Shown here: one piece after another, positions 45,545-57,651 of the stretch
Layout of the letters: the number at the start of each line of letters is the position of its first letter
How positions within the stretch are numbered: position 1 is the first letter of the stretch
Origin: Hymenopus coronatus
Lineage: Eukaryota > Arthropoda > Insecta > Mantodea > Hymenopodidae
Assembly: GCA_030762935.1 (NCBI GenBank)
Contig: CM060895.1
Location: forward strand, 73,949,001-74,013,000
Length of the DNA: 64,000 nt
Direction of reading: 5' to 3'
Notes under the pieces: model-generated
Told to the model about the DNA's origin: nothing
What the model saw: the letters and a program-made list of their open reading frames with translations, nothing else
Databases searched by the model: none
Made by a program: the position numbers and the translations under genes

Positions 45545-45800
45545 AGCAAATAGCCTTGTTCCGCGCAAGCGGCGGGCAAACACGCGACAGCAGAAATTGT
45601 CTCTCTCTTCCTTGTATAGTACATCGTGTTTCAGTTTATAATGTCGAAATCAATCCAAAATTCAAGCCATCGACTCCTGCATTTATACCTGACTATGACG
45701 AATTTTTCTTTTTATAGAAAATGGCTGAGAAAGTGTTTAGTTTTCCGCAAAGTTCTGCACTCAGAAAATTCAATTTGCAGCGTCATTTACTGATTATGCA
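45545..45800 (+). pseudogene. BED-finger N-terminal remnant (hAT-derived), weak
   Basis: After a possible leader (ATGTCGAAATC at 45641) the frames give DEFFFL and then MAEKVFSFPQSSALRKFNLQ followed by RHLL. ZBED/hAT-derived proteins usually have a CLVC pair followed by K..NL.RH....H; here the cysteines are replaced (VFSFPQ), so the finger is non-functional. It is separate from the C-terminal hAT remnant at 41404, because their order is reversed relative to one gene. Confidence 0.35.
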
Positions 45801-47003
45801 ATCCATGCAAGTGAGAACGACAGTTATCGAGATAACGCTTCTTTCAAGGTGTATTCGATACCAGTTAATTACCTACATACATGTTCATATTCACTATTAT
45901 AGAATTCGGTTTTGGGGTCCGAGGGTATACAGTTACGAATACACAGAGCAATCAACGGTGTAAAGAGATGGTATTGGAGAGAAGCTTGTGCGTAAACATG
46001 CATGCGTTGAGGTATAAGCTGTTCCAAAAATAGCTCATTACATGTATTGGCACTATATGCATCGTTCTAAATCATAAAGTAACATAATAAAGCAATTATT
46101 TCATAATATAATTAGTAAATATAATCGCATTGTACTTTTAAAAATAAAAGTATAAAGCTTGATATAAAAATATAGGATAATAGTGTGGAGAGCTTTGGAA
46201 ATACAATGAACATAAATCAACCAAACTCACTCAGAATTCATTGCAGTAAATTACAATACACGTCTGTGCTATATTGAAAGAAAAGTCTCTCCTCCTGTCA
46301 CAAAATATGTTTGAAATATCCACAAGTTTATTCAGTGTCGACCGCCTACCCTAATAGTTTATCTGCTAGCAGGTATTGAATGAGACCATGCAGTAAGCAA
46401 TCTACATAGTGAAGCACGTTTTGGAACGGGCTCTAGAGACCACGCCTACTGCATCAAGTCATCGTTATACTATGTGTGCACCCAACCTCATTCCGGAATT
46501 TCGTGATTCCGGACGGAGTTTTAGATACAATTGTGAAAGATTTTCATTACCAAAACAATTTTATACTATTGGCGGTATAATGCAATTTCAATGGTACTAA
46601 CCACGATTGTTTATTTTGCAATTATTTGTGTTACGACTACCAGTTACCATCAAGTCTATGAAGATATGCGTATGTTTATATTCGCAGTGTAAATTCTACC
46701 GCAAGGGATTAATAGAGTATTGCCCTACCATAATGTATTAACTTAAGAAGGTGGATAACGTATTTTAAATACAAAATTTGTATACTGCCACTACACTGAA
46801 GGAGATATCTGTTCTTTCTTTCCGCGCAGATGGTTGCGCAGTGCCCAGTAGGCGATTCGCAGGAGCATCGAGAAAATTTGCTCTCTTTTTCAAAGGAAAG
46901 CATGTGGTGACCCCTGAAAGAGAATCATAGAAACGTAATTTGGAAGGCTTTGAATCAATTGTTTGGTGGTTGATGCTGTGATTCAAGGCTGTGATTGTAT
47001 GAA
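45801..47003. other. Unassigned AT-rich spacer
   Basis: No gene, RNA gene or recognised repeat was seen. A frame at 46409-46600 (+) is open but has no splice context or recognisable motif. Confidence 0.4.
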
Positions 47004-47490
47004 AAAGAATCTGATGTGTTCCATTCACATGACTTTACATCTCGGTAATAAATTGCCGTTAAAAAGCTTATTCTTCTATCTACTTCATGCTATTCGAGAT
47101 AAATAGAAATACTCTTATTACTTGCTTTCTAGTAAGTAGGAGGAAAATAAGGGAATAAAATAGGTTAAAGCGACAGTCAAATCTTTTAAAAGCTGGTTGC
47201 CATGTCGATGAAATCTGTTTCTTTGCATTACCAGGAGTTAACAAATTCCCGTATGTGAAAATTTTAAGTATTTTAAAGCTGAAACCAAAACAAAGAAATG
47301 TCTAAAAAATGGTCATTTCCACACAAAAATCTGTAAATGACAAATTATGTGTTTCAACAAGATCTACATTTTTTCTATAGTAAGTTTTTTTCTATCTGTT
47401 ACCATATACCAGTTACTCAAAATTCAGCAAAATTCATCCAAAGTAAAGATGTCTTCAAAGGCTATTCCCAGAAATGTCAAGCTATACCTA
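47004..47490 (-). repeat. R900 tail-half copy, cut by SINE insertion
   Basis: AAGAATCTGATGTGTTCCAT through landmarks 12-7 (GGCTATTCCCAGAAATGTCA), ending where the S3/S2 nest begins. Confidence 0.85.
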
Positions 47491-47569
47491 TATAGGAGGC
47501 TAAAAAACTGAAATGAAATGTTACTTTTGGACGCTCTTCAACTACTGTGATTTTCAGCGTCCCTTCTAT

Positions 47570-48150
47570 GCCGATATATCGCTTAATTTTGCTCTGAGGC
47601 CTCTTTATCAGGCTTGAAGTTGGTTTCGTAATCGGCTTATCCTCCCCGTATTTGTAGGACTTACAAACCAATACCTAAGGGTCGAGGCTTGTCGGGGTGT
47701 CTATGACACGAAACCACAAAATGGAGAACCTGTTACGAGGGGTCGGCCCATATCCAGGTATGAACTTGAGGAAGTGGATCATATGAAATGTGAGCGAAAT
47801 TGATGATTAGAAAGGTGATAATGGAGCAATTGTTGGAATGAGTGATGGGGAAAACCGGATGACCCGGAGAAAACCCGCCGAGACGCCGCTTTGTCCACCA
47901 TGAATCCCACATGCGTGCGCTTGGGATCGAACCCGGGCCGACTAGATGGGAGGCTAGTGGTCTAAACACTCACCCACGGCGCCGCCTTGAAGTTCTTTTA
48001 CGTGCCGTAAGTCTACGACACGGGACTAACGGCTTTACTTCCCTTCCAAAGGAAGCTATACTAAGGATTTTTACGCCTCCAACATCTCCGCCGGTTTTGA
48101 ACCCGCGACCTTGGGTATGTTTAGTTAGCATGGTATCCATTACACCATGC
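47570..48150 (-). repeat. SINE family S3, split by S2
   Basis: Left part GCTCTGAGGCCTCTTTATCA, right part TTGAAGTTCTTTTACGTGCC, CTTTACTTCCCTTCCAAAGG, GCCGGTTTTGAACCCGCGAC and a degraded head (TGGTATCCATTACACCATGC). This is the most complete S3 copy. Confidence 0.8.
47628..47988 (-). repeat. SINE family S2 nested in S3
   Basis: GGTTTCGTAATCGGCTTATC to CACCCACGGCGCCGC, the same length class as the 14150 copy. CTTGAAGTT flanks both sides, a 9-bp target duplication, so S2 inserted into an existing S3. Confidence 0.85.
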
Positions 48151-48244
48151 AGGTTAACTTTCTAGTACTTGAGCTAAGATATTGTTAAAGTAAGCCAGAC
48201 GAATAATTCCTAGAATACTCTTCCATGTCGAACTATCTTTTAAG

Positions 48245-48620
48245 TAGAATTTTATTTTATAAGGGTAGATAATGGCGGAGACACCTCGCGCGCTGAAATC
48301 TATGCAGATCTATTGTGGCTAACACCCAACCAGGAGGATGGGATGAGGTGAAGAAATCATAGAGGGCCACAGGCATACAGCCCATTTGAGTATGAATCTG
48401 CGCCATCTACTCGCACTGCCATATATCACGAATTGCAATAACACCTGACAGTTGAGAGGGAACATGAAGTGGAAATCATGGAAAGAAAATCGTGGCAGGT
48501 GAGGAATCACCCCAGCATTCGCCTGATGACCCGGAAAAATCCGGAAAAAACATGGAGCACAGTAGAAGATCGCCGGGAATCGTAGCAGGGTAGGCTTGAA
48601 AAGAAGCTTAAAGACAGATG
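48245..48620 (-). repeat. Family S7 copy
   Basis: ATCATGGAAAGAAAATCGTG, GAATCACCCCAGCATTCGCC and CCGGAAAAATCCGGAAAAAA parallel the 26746-27188 copy in order. The tRNA-like end is degraded (CGCCGGGAATCGTAGCAGG). Confidence 0.5.
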
Positions 48621-49160
48621 AATCAGAAACTGGTTTAACTATCGCATTCTAAGAGGAGATACCTTCAACATGCTGTATTTAAACAAAAGGCGCTGTGCCA
48701 AGAGAAGTTGTACACCATTTTTGCATTGCTAGTACTGCATTCAAGTACACCGTACATTTCCCCTACTCCTTCCAATTATTTATCGTTTTCTTGAATGTTC
48801 CTTCGACGGAATAACTTAACGTTAAAATACAACACGCCCGATCTTTTTTATCCGTCCGCTGCAAACATCAAGAACGTGATCGCATATACTTTGTTGCAGT
48901 TGATATATTGTCAGCGCGACTACCTATTAGTTTTTCTTGCAGTTCAGTGTTACCATTTTCTCTAAAGCAAGTACCGCACACCGAGCACACATTTCATATG
49001 AGAATTCACTAAAATACTGGTTTTGAGGCTTCCTGAGAAGGTCAAAAAATAAAACAAATGTGATGGGGTGCATTCGCAAGCCCCTCTCTACTCAATCTTC
49101 TCTTCTACAAACTATTCTTCTGTTTAGTCGCTAAACAAGATACATTTCATATTTTCGCAT
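48621..49160. other. Unassigned spacer
   Basis: No recognised gene or repeat. Confidence 0.4.
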
Positions 49161-49231
49161 TTTCCCATTTTTACTCTCTACACGTACTATGTACACAGTA
49201 TATAGAAAATGTATTGTACTACACCCAAAAA

Positions 49232-49482
49232 TTCAGATCGCGCTTTGGCCGAGCGGTTAGACCACTCGCCTCTCACCTAGGCGGTCCAGGTTCGATCCAA
49301 ACTGACCGCATGGGATTTGGAGTGGATAAAGCGGCGCAGTAGTGGTTTTTCTCCGGCTTCTCCGGTTTCCCCCGTCATGGCATTCCACCGGTACTCCATC
49401 TTCATTCCATGTATTACCAGTGCCATCGCCTACGGTGCCACCAGTAGTAAGCGGGCATTAAACACTACAAAGACAACAACAA
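49232..49482 (+). repeat. SINE family S1 in R900
   Basis: Head TCGCGCTTTGGCCGAGCGGT, B box CCAGGTTCGATCCAAACTGA, body TTCTCCGGTTTCCCCCGTCA, end GGGCATTAAACACTACAAAG. It sits between landmarks 1 and 2 of R900, with AAATTCA on both sides. Confidence 0.85.
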
Positions 49483-50199
49483 ATTCACCGGAAATAAATG
49501 CTTTGAGATCCTGATTCCAAAAAAAAAATTTTTTTTTAGAAAAATGTCCGTGCACCATAGCTCAAAAACGAAAAGTCTGCTAAATACCAAACTTAGTATT
49601 TAGGTTTGGTATCTTTCGAGGATGCGACACAAGATTTTAAGAAATTCCCCCCATCCCCAACTACCCTTTACTTGGAAAAATTTTCGACATTTTTGATTTT
49701 CACAAAAATGACTCAAACAATTTTGATGAAAATATGGTACCATGTTAAAGATATTTTACATGACAAACAAAATATATTTGTTGAATTTTCTGGGAATAGC
49801 CTCGGAAGACATCTTTATTTTGGATGAATTTTGCGGAATTTTGCATAGCTGATAAACCGTAAGAGATAGACAAAAAATGTAGATCTCACTAAAATACGTA
49901 ATTTGTGTCATGTACGTTTTTTATGAAGAGCTGATCGTTTCTGAGATATTCCTTGTTATTGGTTTCTATTTTAAACTACTTAAACTTTTCTCAAACGGTA
50001 AGTGAGGTCTCGCTTCATCTCTCTTGTTTTACTGCAGGACATGCAAAGCGATCCGCACTTCAATTGTTTTAATAGGACCAGCTTTTAAAATATTTGAGCA
50101 TCGATTTAGTCTAGTGTATTCCATTGTGACCCTTGGTACTTACAAGGAAGCAGGTAATAAGACAATTTCTGCTAAAGTTTAGCATGCCGTAGATGAAAG

Positions 50200-50407
50200 T
50201 GTTTTAGTGTTTAAAGCCCGCTTTAACTACTTGTGGCACCGCAGGCGATGACAGTGATGATACATGGAGCACTGGTGCAATGCGATGGCGTAGAAAACCG
50301 GAGAAAACCCACCCCTGTACCACAAATCCCACATGTGGTCGTTTGGGATCGAACCGGGCCGTCTAGGTGAGAGCCGAATAATCTAACCACTCGGCCATGG
50401 CGCGGCC
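50200..50407 (-). repeat. SINE family S1 in R900 (opposite strand)
   Basis: AGTGTTTAAAGCCCGCTTTA to TAACCACTCGGCCATGGCGC. The B box complement is GGGATCGAACCGGGCC. TGAAAG flanks both sides. Confidence 0.85.
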
Positions 50408-50455
50408 ATTGAAAGATGTAACAGCTAGAGAAAGTCACGTAAATGAAACACATCA

Positions 50456-51330
50456 GTTAGGCTATGCACAAATCATTTTCTATGTACATAGTGTATAGAG
50501 AAGGTATTGCATTCCACCTAAAAATTCGATACAGAGATTTCACCGGAAATACATTTTTTGGGTCCCACTGAATCCAAAAAAGCATTTTTAGGAAAAGGTC
50601 TGTGTGTATGTGTATGCGTGTGTATGTGTGTGTGTGTCTGTGGACATCATAGATCAAAATTGATTTTTAAGTTTGGTATCTTCCAAGAGTGCGACACGAA
50701 GATATTCAAGAAAATCCCCCCACCCCAACTACCCTTACATGGAACTTTGTTCGAAAATTTTGATTTTTTTTTTAAAATGGCTCTAACGATTTTGATTAAA
50801 ATATCGTATATTAAAGGTATTTACCTGACAAATAAAATGTATATCTTGAAATTTCTGGGAATAGCCTCTGAAGACTACTTTATTCTGAATGAATTTTACG
50901 GAATTTTGCATAACTGCTAAACTGTAAGAGATGGACAAAAAACTTACCACACAAAAAAATGTAGAGCACGTTAAAATACACAATTTATGTAATACACATT
51001 TTTTTTCGTGGATTTGGTCGTTTTTTAGATATTCCTTGTTTTTGGTTTCAGCTTTAAAAAAACTTATACTTTTCTCATACAACTCTTTTGTCAACTCCTG
51101 TCCATACAAACAAAGGAACTTCAGTCACATAGCAACCAGCTTTTGACTATCACTTTAACTTATGGTACTCCCTTATTTCGTTTCTACTTACAAGGAAGTA
51201 ACTAATAAAGACTATTTCTGGTATTTTTTCTGAATTAGCATGAAGTAAATAGAAGCATAAGCTTTTTAAGAATAATTTGTTGCAGAGATGTAGAGAAAGT
51301 CATGTGAATCGAACACATAAGATTTTTAAC
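50456..51330 (+). repeat. R900 copy, full length, tandem to the previous one
   Basis: Palindrome half CTATGTACATAGTGTATAGA at the start, GT tract at about 50600-50640, then landmarks 5-12 to CATGTGAATCGAACACATAA. It gives a 120-codon version of the recurring frame (50558-50920). Confidence 0.9.
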
Positions 51331-51804
51331 TCTTCTAGACTCCTAAATGATATAAAAAAAAAATCAGGAGGTTTTATAAAATCAATTGCCAATGCGGTTT
51401 CAACCAGAGATTATTAGTTTTACGGGATGATCAATATACACCTTCAAATATACCTGAAAGCTTATTTTTCACAGAATTTGTTCTTGGATTTTCAGTTTCC
51501 AATTCCCACTTCTTTGTCCCAGAGTTTACTTAAAGGAGTTTTTGTTTGAAAGTTATGGACATAAATTCATCAAGAGAGCTTATCTGTGACAGGATGATCC
51601 CTGGCAAAACCGGTCTCGTTTCCAGTGCACCTGGTGTTGGCGGCTCATTTACATGCTGCTTGAAACAAAATAACACAACAGCAATTTGAACTTAAATAGG
51701 GTAGCTTCTGGCTCTTTCTTTTCCGTCTGTCGCACACCATAGGTCCGGGAATTGGATCACACTGCGATCTGTGCTCACTGTAGGAATGTATCAGAAGCGC
51801 GTTT
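51331..51804. other. Unassigned spacer
   Basis: No recognised repeat or gene. Confidence 0.4.
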
Positions 51805-52026
51805 TTACTTTCTCTACACGTACCTATATACAGTGAATAGAGAAGGCATTATATTGCACCCAAAAATTCGATATCAAGTTTTCACCGAAAGTTTTGAGAC
51901 ACCCTGAATAAAAAAAAAAAAAACATTCTAAAAAAATGTCTGTCTGTATGTGTGTGTGGTATGTGTCTGTGGGCAGCATAGCTCAAAACCGAAAAGTCCG
52001 TTAAATACCAAACTTAGTATTTGAGA
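51805..52026 (+). repeat. R900 start fragment
   Basis: TTTTTACTTTCTCTACACGT, GAAGGCATTATATTGCACCC, TTTTCACCGAAAGTTTTGAG and AATACCAAACTTAGTATTTG (landmarks 1-4), then an abrupt end. Confidence 0.85.
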
Positions 52027-52744
52027 CCGTTAGTCGGCGTCTCTATAATAATCATTGTCATTTTATTAATTATTTATCAGTTTATATCTAAAGAGTTGTT
52101 TAGAGTTGTTTAAGCCAAACTCGGAAAGTGGAAAGAGAAAATTTCTTTGTTAGAAGTTACTCTATTGTCACGGCACGTACGAGTAGCGTTGAGTGCAATA
52201 GTTACCCAAGTGATGGTAAAGACTCTTTTAGTTTGGAGATGAGTTTTTTTCCATTGTGTAACACTTGTCACGTGGGCGTTATGATGCATCCTGGGAAGGA
52301 AATAATGCATTTTGGGTAATATCAATTCCAGGTTCGCGGTCTTTCCAACCAATCGGAAAGAAGCAGCCATGTCAGTAATTTTGCTATATAATTAGAAGAT
52401 TACAGCACGTCGGGGCTTGTCTCGCATCTTCTTGTTGGCAAAAGTAACGTGTTTTTACGTAACTTTATAAGATCACTCCCCAAACTACCCTCATTTTCTA
52501 CTACCCCGAGAGAGTCAAACCAGCATGCAGGCTGAGTTTAGCTGAGGCGCCTCAACGGTAGTAGATTTTTACAACAAAAGGTACGTAGATCTACTCATCT
52601 GGTAGTGAGCGAATCTTGAAGCACTGCCAACGTCATCGTACATCTGAGCACGTGGGGTCAATAATAAACGCTTCATACTTGGCACCATAACGCGAAGTAA
52701 AAACATCTTCATACTTGGCTCTTTAACGTGGTGCAACAACGAAA
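52027..52744. other. Unassigned spacer, locally GC-balanced
   Basis: 52100-52460 has a CCAAT motif (about 52351), a TATATAA further on and mixed composition, which could suit a promoter, but no exon or start could be tied to it. Listed as undecided. Confidence 0.25.
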
Positions 52745-53225
52745 ACGCTTCATATTTAAGTTCAGTATCTTCCAATGATGCGACACGAAGATTTTCAAGA
52801 AAATCCCCCCACCCCAATTACCCTTTACATGGAAAACTTTTCGAAAATTTGGATTTTCTCAAAAATGGCCGTAACGATTTAGTTAAAATGCCGCATATTA
52901 AAGATATTTACGTCACATAAGACGTATGTCTTGAATTTTCTGGGAATAGCTTCTGAAGAGCTTTTCACTCTGGATGAATTTTCGAAAATATTTCCATGTA
53001 AGGGTAGTTTGTGGTTGGGGGATTTTTGTCAAAATCTTCCAAATACCAGTTTGGTAACTGACGAATTTTCGTTTTTGATTTAACGTATTCACAGACACAC
53101 TCACACAAATACGGACCTTTTTCTAAAAATGCCTTTTGACTCAGGGAATCCTAAAACATCGATATAGAATTTTTGCATGCAGTGCAGTACCTTCTCTACC
53201 TATGTACTATGTACAGAAAGTAAAT
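52745..53225. repeat. R900 inverted pair, tailless
   Basis: 52745-52980 is + sense from landmark 5 to 7 (TGATGCGACACGAAGATTTT, CTGGGAATAGCTTCTGAAGA). 52981-53225 is minus sense from landmark 6 back to 1 (CCATGTAAGGGTAGTTTGTG to CTATGTACAGAAAGTAAATA). Both starts face outward. Confidence 0.8.
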
Positions 53226-53883
53226 AAACTGTTGTGTTTGAATGTACAAACGCATAATAGGTTGCCTGATGACACTAAGTTTTTCGTTTTTCCGAACAGT
53301 AGACTACTTTTAATTCGGAGCAAAGTTTGGATTGAGGCAATAAATCGCGATAGCCCTGGTGGTAACCATGGAACCCTATCAAGAATTCACTTTATAGGAT
53401 AAATACTCACAAGAGATCCTACAGTTCTGGTATACCTAGATTGCTTATGTAATTAAATACATCGAATAAGCAGCAACAAAGAAAGGAGTTCAGAATCTGG
53501 ACTACAACAAAGCCATGGCTGCTATTTTTTAAATAACCGAGTTAAATATTAAATGCATAAAGCAGCCGTATGTTTTAAACGTCCTGGAAGTCATGCTTTG
53601 CATTTGCACTCAGCTGAAACATTTCTGTTGTCGATCAGTAAAACGATAATAGAGCAAAAGAGGCATATAAAGTAACTGAAATAAAACGCGCACCTAGTAA
53701 ATTTATGGTTAAATCGGCATTGTAAAAATATAAATAATATATATATATATATATATATAAATAATAATTCACATTAAAGATACATTCTTACTTTAAGTTG
53801 AACTGCATAAGACGGTAGGTTAATACTTATTTCTCTCAAACAAAATCCGAATATTTCCCGCCTTAGTTTCTCTTTCACCTGGA

Positions 53884-53930
<47 letters not shown>

Positions 53931-54035
53931 CAGTTGAGTACCATTCTTTAATGTAGAAGATCTCGACGGTATTCCTCCCACTGGGTTTTCTTTAAAAAAC
54001 ACACACGAATATCTACTGATGGCATATTGCCGTTC
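53226..54035. other. Unassigned spacer with AT microsatellites
   Basis: Pure AT runs at about 53738-53758 and 53885-53927; the rest is unrecognised. Confidence 0.5.
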
Positions 54036-54215
54036 AACCTTGCCGATCCCGGTGGCCGCGCTCGCTAAAGTGTATTGCTTTGGCGCTTCGTGGTGCACAG
54101 GATCGTGGGTTCGAGTCCCGCCTTGGGCATGGGTGTTTCTGTGTTTGTAAATGTGTCTATGTTTGTATATGTAAAAGGAAAACGTTAAGAATAACAAGGT
54201 CTGCTAAGGAACTAT
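54036..54215 (+). repeat. SINE family S4
   Basis: GATCCCGGTGGCCGCGCTCG, GTGGGTTCGAGTCCCGCCTT and GTTTGTATATGTAAAAGGAA. The 3' hairpin is missing. Confidence 0.8.
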
Positions 54216-56113
54216 AGGAAACTGGAAAAATGGAGAAAAAAGACACTCATATATAAGCTATTGGACATTGGCCGCTAGGGGCGCCAATGTCACAATTTCA
54301 CTATACAGGGAGTCTTTAGCGAGAATGAAATACTTAGAAATACTTATGGTAGAAAGGAAAGCGAACGTTCAGCCAGCTAAGAATAAAAGAACGAAGGAGT
54401 TGATAGAGAAGTAATAAAGAATACAGGTTTCTTTGATCTCTAAGCTGAAGCCAATGAAGCATTTCGAACGGTGTTGTGTCATGATCAAATCGACGGAGAC
54501 TGCATACAAAGTGAGCACGCGTGTTCTGAGCTCGTTGAAGTCTTAGTCGAAATTTAAATTAAGTTAGTAAAAAGAGAGTCGCTATACTTAAAAGGGGGCA
54601 TCACAAGCGTTTCTACTAACATTTTTTTCATTTAAGTTGGTAGAAAGTCGTTCATCCGTCTTAAAATATAGACTATTGAGAATACTTTTTTGCATACATG
54701 TGTATCTACCATGTTCCAGTTTATATTTTGATCCATTTTAAAGTATTCTTTTCATAGGGTCAATGTATTGTTATAAATTACTACTCATCAAGAATTTAAA
54801 AAACATTTACGAAGTACTCTAAAACTATGGCATCAAGGCCATACATTTCCCCCAATGGGCACTTGGATCACCTCAAACTACCCTGGAACAAAGCAGTTAT
54901 TTAAATTGTAGCAGACGCCTCCAAAACTATACTCGCGAATACACCTCTGAATGAGGGGAGCACGCTGTGGGCTATGACGTAATGTTATAGTCCATTTACC
55001 CCTTCTCTTTGACTGTCAAATTGAAAAGGCTGCTCCAAATCGTAAGAATCCATGGAAACGTGTTTCCACATTTAAGGACGAGTGGGAGGAACACATTTTC
55101 TATTCTGCTACTGACGAAAATGTAAGGTGAAGATGTTATTGTATTACGTATCACAAAGAGCACGTGAACATTATAGACAAGTAATTTTAATAAAATGAAT
55201 CACGTGTAATTTTAACACAATGAATCACGCAGATTATCATACCCAATCATATATAATTATTAATTAATAATAATAGTAGTAGTTTACTATTATTATAATC
55301 ATTATTATCATCATTACGAGTATAATTTAATAAATTAATCACGTTTGAAACATACCCACTTTAGAAAGTACTGTATATGGACGTTTAATATTTTCTCAGG
55401 GATGTAGAAAGAAATGTGATAACGGATGAATGTGCATACTCCATAATTGTAATATAGAGATGCAAAGTGCAATATAACTCTAGAAACTGACATTTTTATC
55501 AAAATTGAAAACAGTAAAATCACATTCACAGCCTCAGATACCAGATGCAAATCTATGTGTGCAGTAGTCACATGTACAGTGAAGTAGATTTGCGACTCCA
55601 CTACCTACCGTGAAGTGCCCCCAATATCTTTGTAGTCGGTACAGTATCCTTGGTGACGTAGACTTTGAAGACACCTGGTTTAAGGTTATGCATTTCTCCT
55701 GATGAGCACTTAAATCACCTCAAACTACTCTGAGACAAAACAATTATTTAGGTAATAAGAATAGACGGATTTGCATACTCTCCCGAAGGCCGTCGATAAC
55801 CATTTCGTTAAGTCCAAGTTGGTTTTAGAATACCACAAGTCCCTTATGGCACCGTTGTCAACAATTTACTTCAGCTAAAATTAGCAGGGAATGGTGCTGA
55901 AGTTCGTTTGCTTGTACACGGGCCTTTCTTTTGCTATACCATCTACATGGATTTAGATTAAAAGTTAGATTTGCTTTTTGGGCAACTGCAGACATTTGGT
56001 GCATGCCTATTATTGTATCTTGAAAATCTTGAAGGTGATTTAGCTCATCTTCGTGTAGATCTCTGCGAGAATGTATGATATATATAGTGCCAATAATGGC
56101 CCCCATCATTGTT
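54216..56113. other. Unassigned region with a diverged internal duplication
   Basis: 54840-54915 (ACATTTCCCCCAATGGGCAC, ATCACCTCAAACTACCCTGG) resembles 55687-55755 (GCATTTCTCCTGATGAGCAC, ATCACCTCAAACTACTCTGA). The minus-strand frame 56214-55858 (118 codons, with KLWTVPDSGTLLGWKLHLDF) is open but overlaps the palindrome below and matches no family I recognise. Confidence 0.4.
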
Positions 56114-56320
56114 GTTGATCTGAAGTCTAAATGTAGTTTCCATCCAAGCAGTGTGCCAGAATCAGGCACTGTCCAAAGCTTAAGGCTGTGGTATCGATAC
56201 AATAACACACGCAATTGAAAATAATTTGCAAACTGATCGATACCACTGCATTAAGCTTTGGACAGTGCCTGATTCTGGCACACTGCTTGGATGGAAACTA
56301 CATTTAGACTTCAGATCAAC
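56114..56320. repeat. Near-perfect 0.2-kb palindrome
   Basis: Left arm 56114-56199 and right arm 56236-56320 are reverse complements: identical for about 66 bp inward from GATCTGAAGTC, with two mismatches further in. The central loop (about 36 bp) has AATAACACACGCAATTG. Such identity implies a recent inverted duplication or gene conversion between arms. Confidence 0.85.
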
Positions 56321-56554
56321 GCCTTTTACAGTGCACTGTCCTCTTGGTCAGTGGGCACCTGCACAGGATGCGACAGCTATTGAATTCTGTTATAGATGAT
56401 ATCAATAGGCCGAAACTATTCACTTTATACCAAAGAACCCCTATTGTTGGAAGTCAATTTCCAATATTAGAGGAGCTTTCAACCATCCTGGTCAAGAGTC
56501 CGATTCAGTTCTGGGGCGTTGACAAGCTTGGGGATGAACAATAGATCTACAAAG

Positions 56555-56710
56555 AGGGCCGCGCCGTGGCCGAGTGGTTAGACCGCTCACCTCTCACTTA
56601 GACGGCCCGGGTTCGATCCCAAGCCATCGCATTCCACCGGTGCTCCATCTTCATTCACGTATCAGTGTCACCGCCTGCGTTAAACACTAGCAAAAAAAAA
56701 AAAAAAAAAA
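56555..56710 (+). repeat. SINE family S1, shortened, clean target duplication
   Basis: Head GCCGCGCCGTGGCCGAGTGG, B box CCCGGGTTCGATCCCAAGCC, then a jump to CATTCCACCGGTGCTCCATC and an A-tail of about 20. ATCTACAAAG lies immediately on each side (56545-56554 and 56711-56720), exact over 10 bp, showing a relatively young insertion. Confidence 0.9.
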
Positions 56711-56832
56711 ATCTACAAAGGTGGACGCGTAAGGCGTGTTGCCCTCCTAATCAAACGGTTAAACTGAAGCCTTATATAAGACCTTTGATCTGTAACATCG
56801 ACAGGTTTAAGTCCTCAAAGTCTGCCTGTATG

Positions 56833-57477
56833 AAAAAATCTTACACTCACATGACTTTCTCTAACTACTCTACAAACAAACTTCTTCAAACACCACGCTA
56901 ATCGAGATAAACATTAGCAGAATTTTAGGACTTAGTTCCTTATAACTAGACTGGAACTAAGGGAATGCACTAGGCTAAAGCGATGGTCAAATGGATTCTC
57001 ATTGCAAATCGCTTCTTTGCTTGGCCAGGAGTAGAACAAAAGAAAAACGGACCTCCCGTCTAAGAAAAGTATACGGCAAGCTCCACGAAAAAAAAGTATA
57101 TGACATAACTTGTGTATTTTAACAAGATCTACATTCTTTGTATGGCAAATTTTTGTCTATCTCTTACGGTTTACTAGTTATGCCAAATTAAGCAAAATTC
57201 ATCCAGATTAAACAGGTCTTTAGAAGCTATTCCCAGAAAATTCAAGATATAAATTTTATTTGTGATAGAAATGGTTTTAATATGTGGTATTTAATTAAAA
57301 TCGTTAGAGCCATTTTTAAGAAAAACAAACTTTCGAAAATTTTTGCATGTAAAGGGTAGTTAGGGGTGGGGGGATTTTCTTGAAAATCTTCGTGTCGCAA
57401 TCCTTGAAAGATATAAAACTTTAATACCAAGTTTGGTATTTAACCGTCTTTTCGTTTTTGACCTATGCTGTCCACAG

Positions 57478-57509
<32 letters not shown>

Positions 57510-57651
57510 CTATTTCTGAAAATGCTCTTTTTGGATTCAGGGGGTCCTAAACATGCATTTCCGATGAAATCTCGACATCGAATTTTAGTGTGGAATACAA
57601 TACTTCTCTATCCCTATGTATATTGTACACACGGGGCTAGAGAAAATAAAA
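56833..57651 (-). repeat. R900 copy, first of a tandem pair
   Basis: AAAAAATCTTACACTCACAT to CACGGGGCTAGAGAAAATAA. Landmark 3 is a CA tract (about 57478-57506). The start is immediately followed by the tail of the next copy, giving a direct view of the tandem junction. Confidence 0.85.

Larger units (their letters stand above)
49163..50455 (+). repeat. R900 copy with two nested S1 SINEs
   Basis: R900 pieces: 49163-49231 (TACTCTCTACACGTACTATG), 49483-50199 (TTCACCGGAAATAAATGCTT through landmark 11) and 50408-50455 (GAAAGATGTAACAGCTAGAG, tail). The S1 elements are in opposite orientations. The tail leads straight into another R900 copy. Confidence 0.85.

Noticed and set aside
46409..46600. Plus-strand 63-codon frame (MKHVLERALETTPTASSHRY)
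   Set aside because: No splice signals, no bias in codon use and no recognisable similarity.
55858..56214. Minus-strand 118-codon frame as a real gene
   Set aside because: Its start lies inside the near-perfect palindrome and no splice or promoter context or family match was seen.
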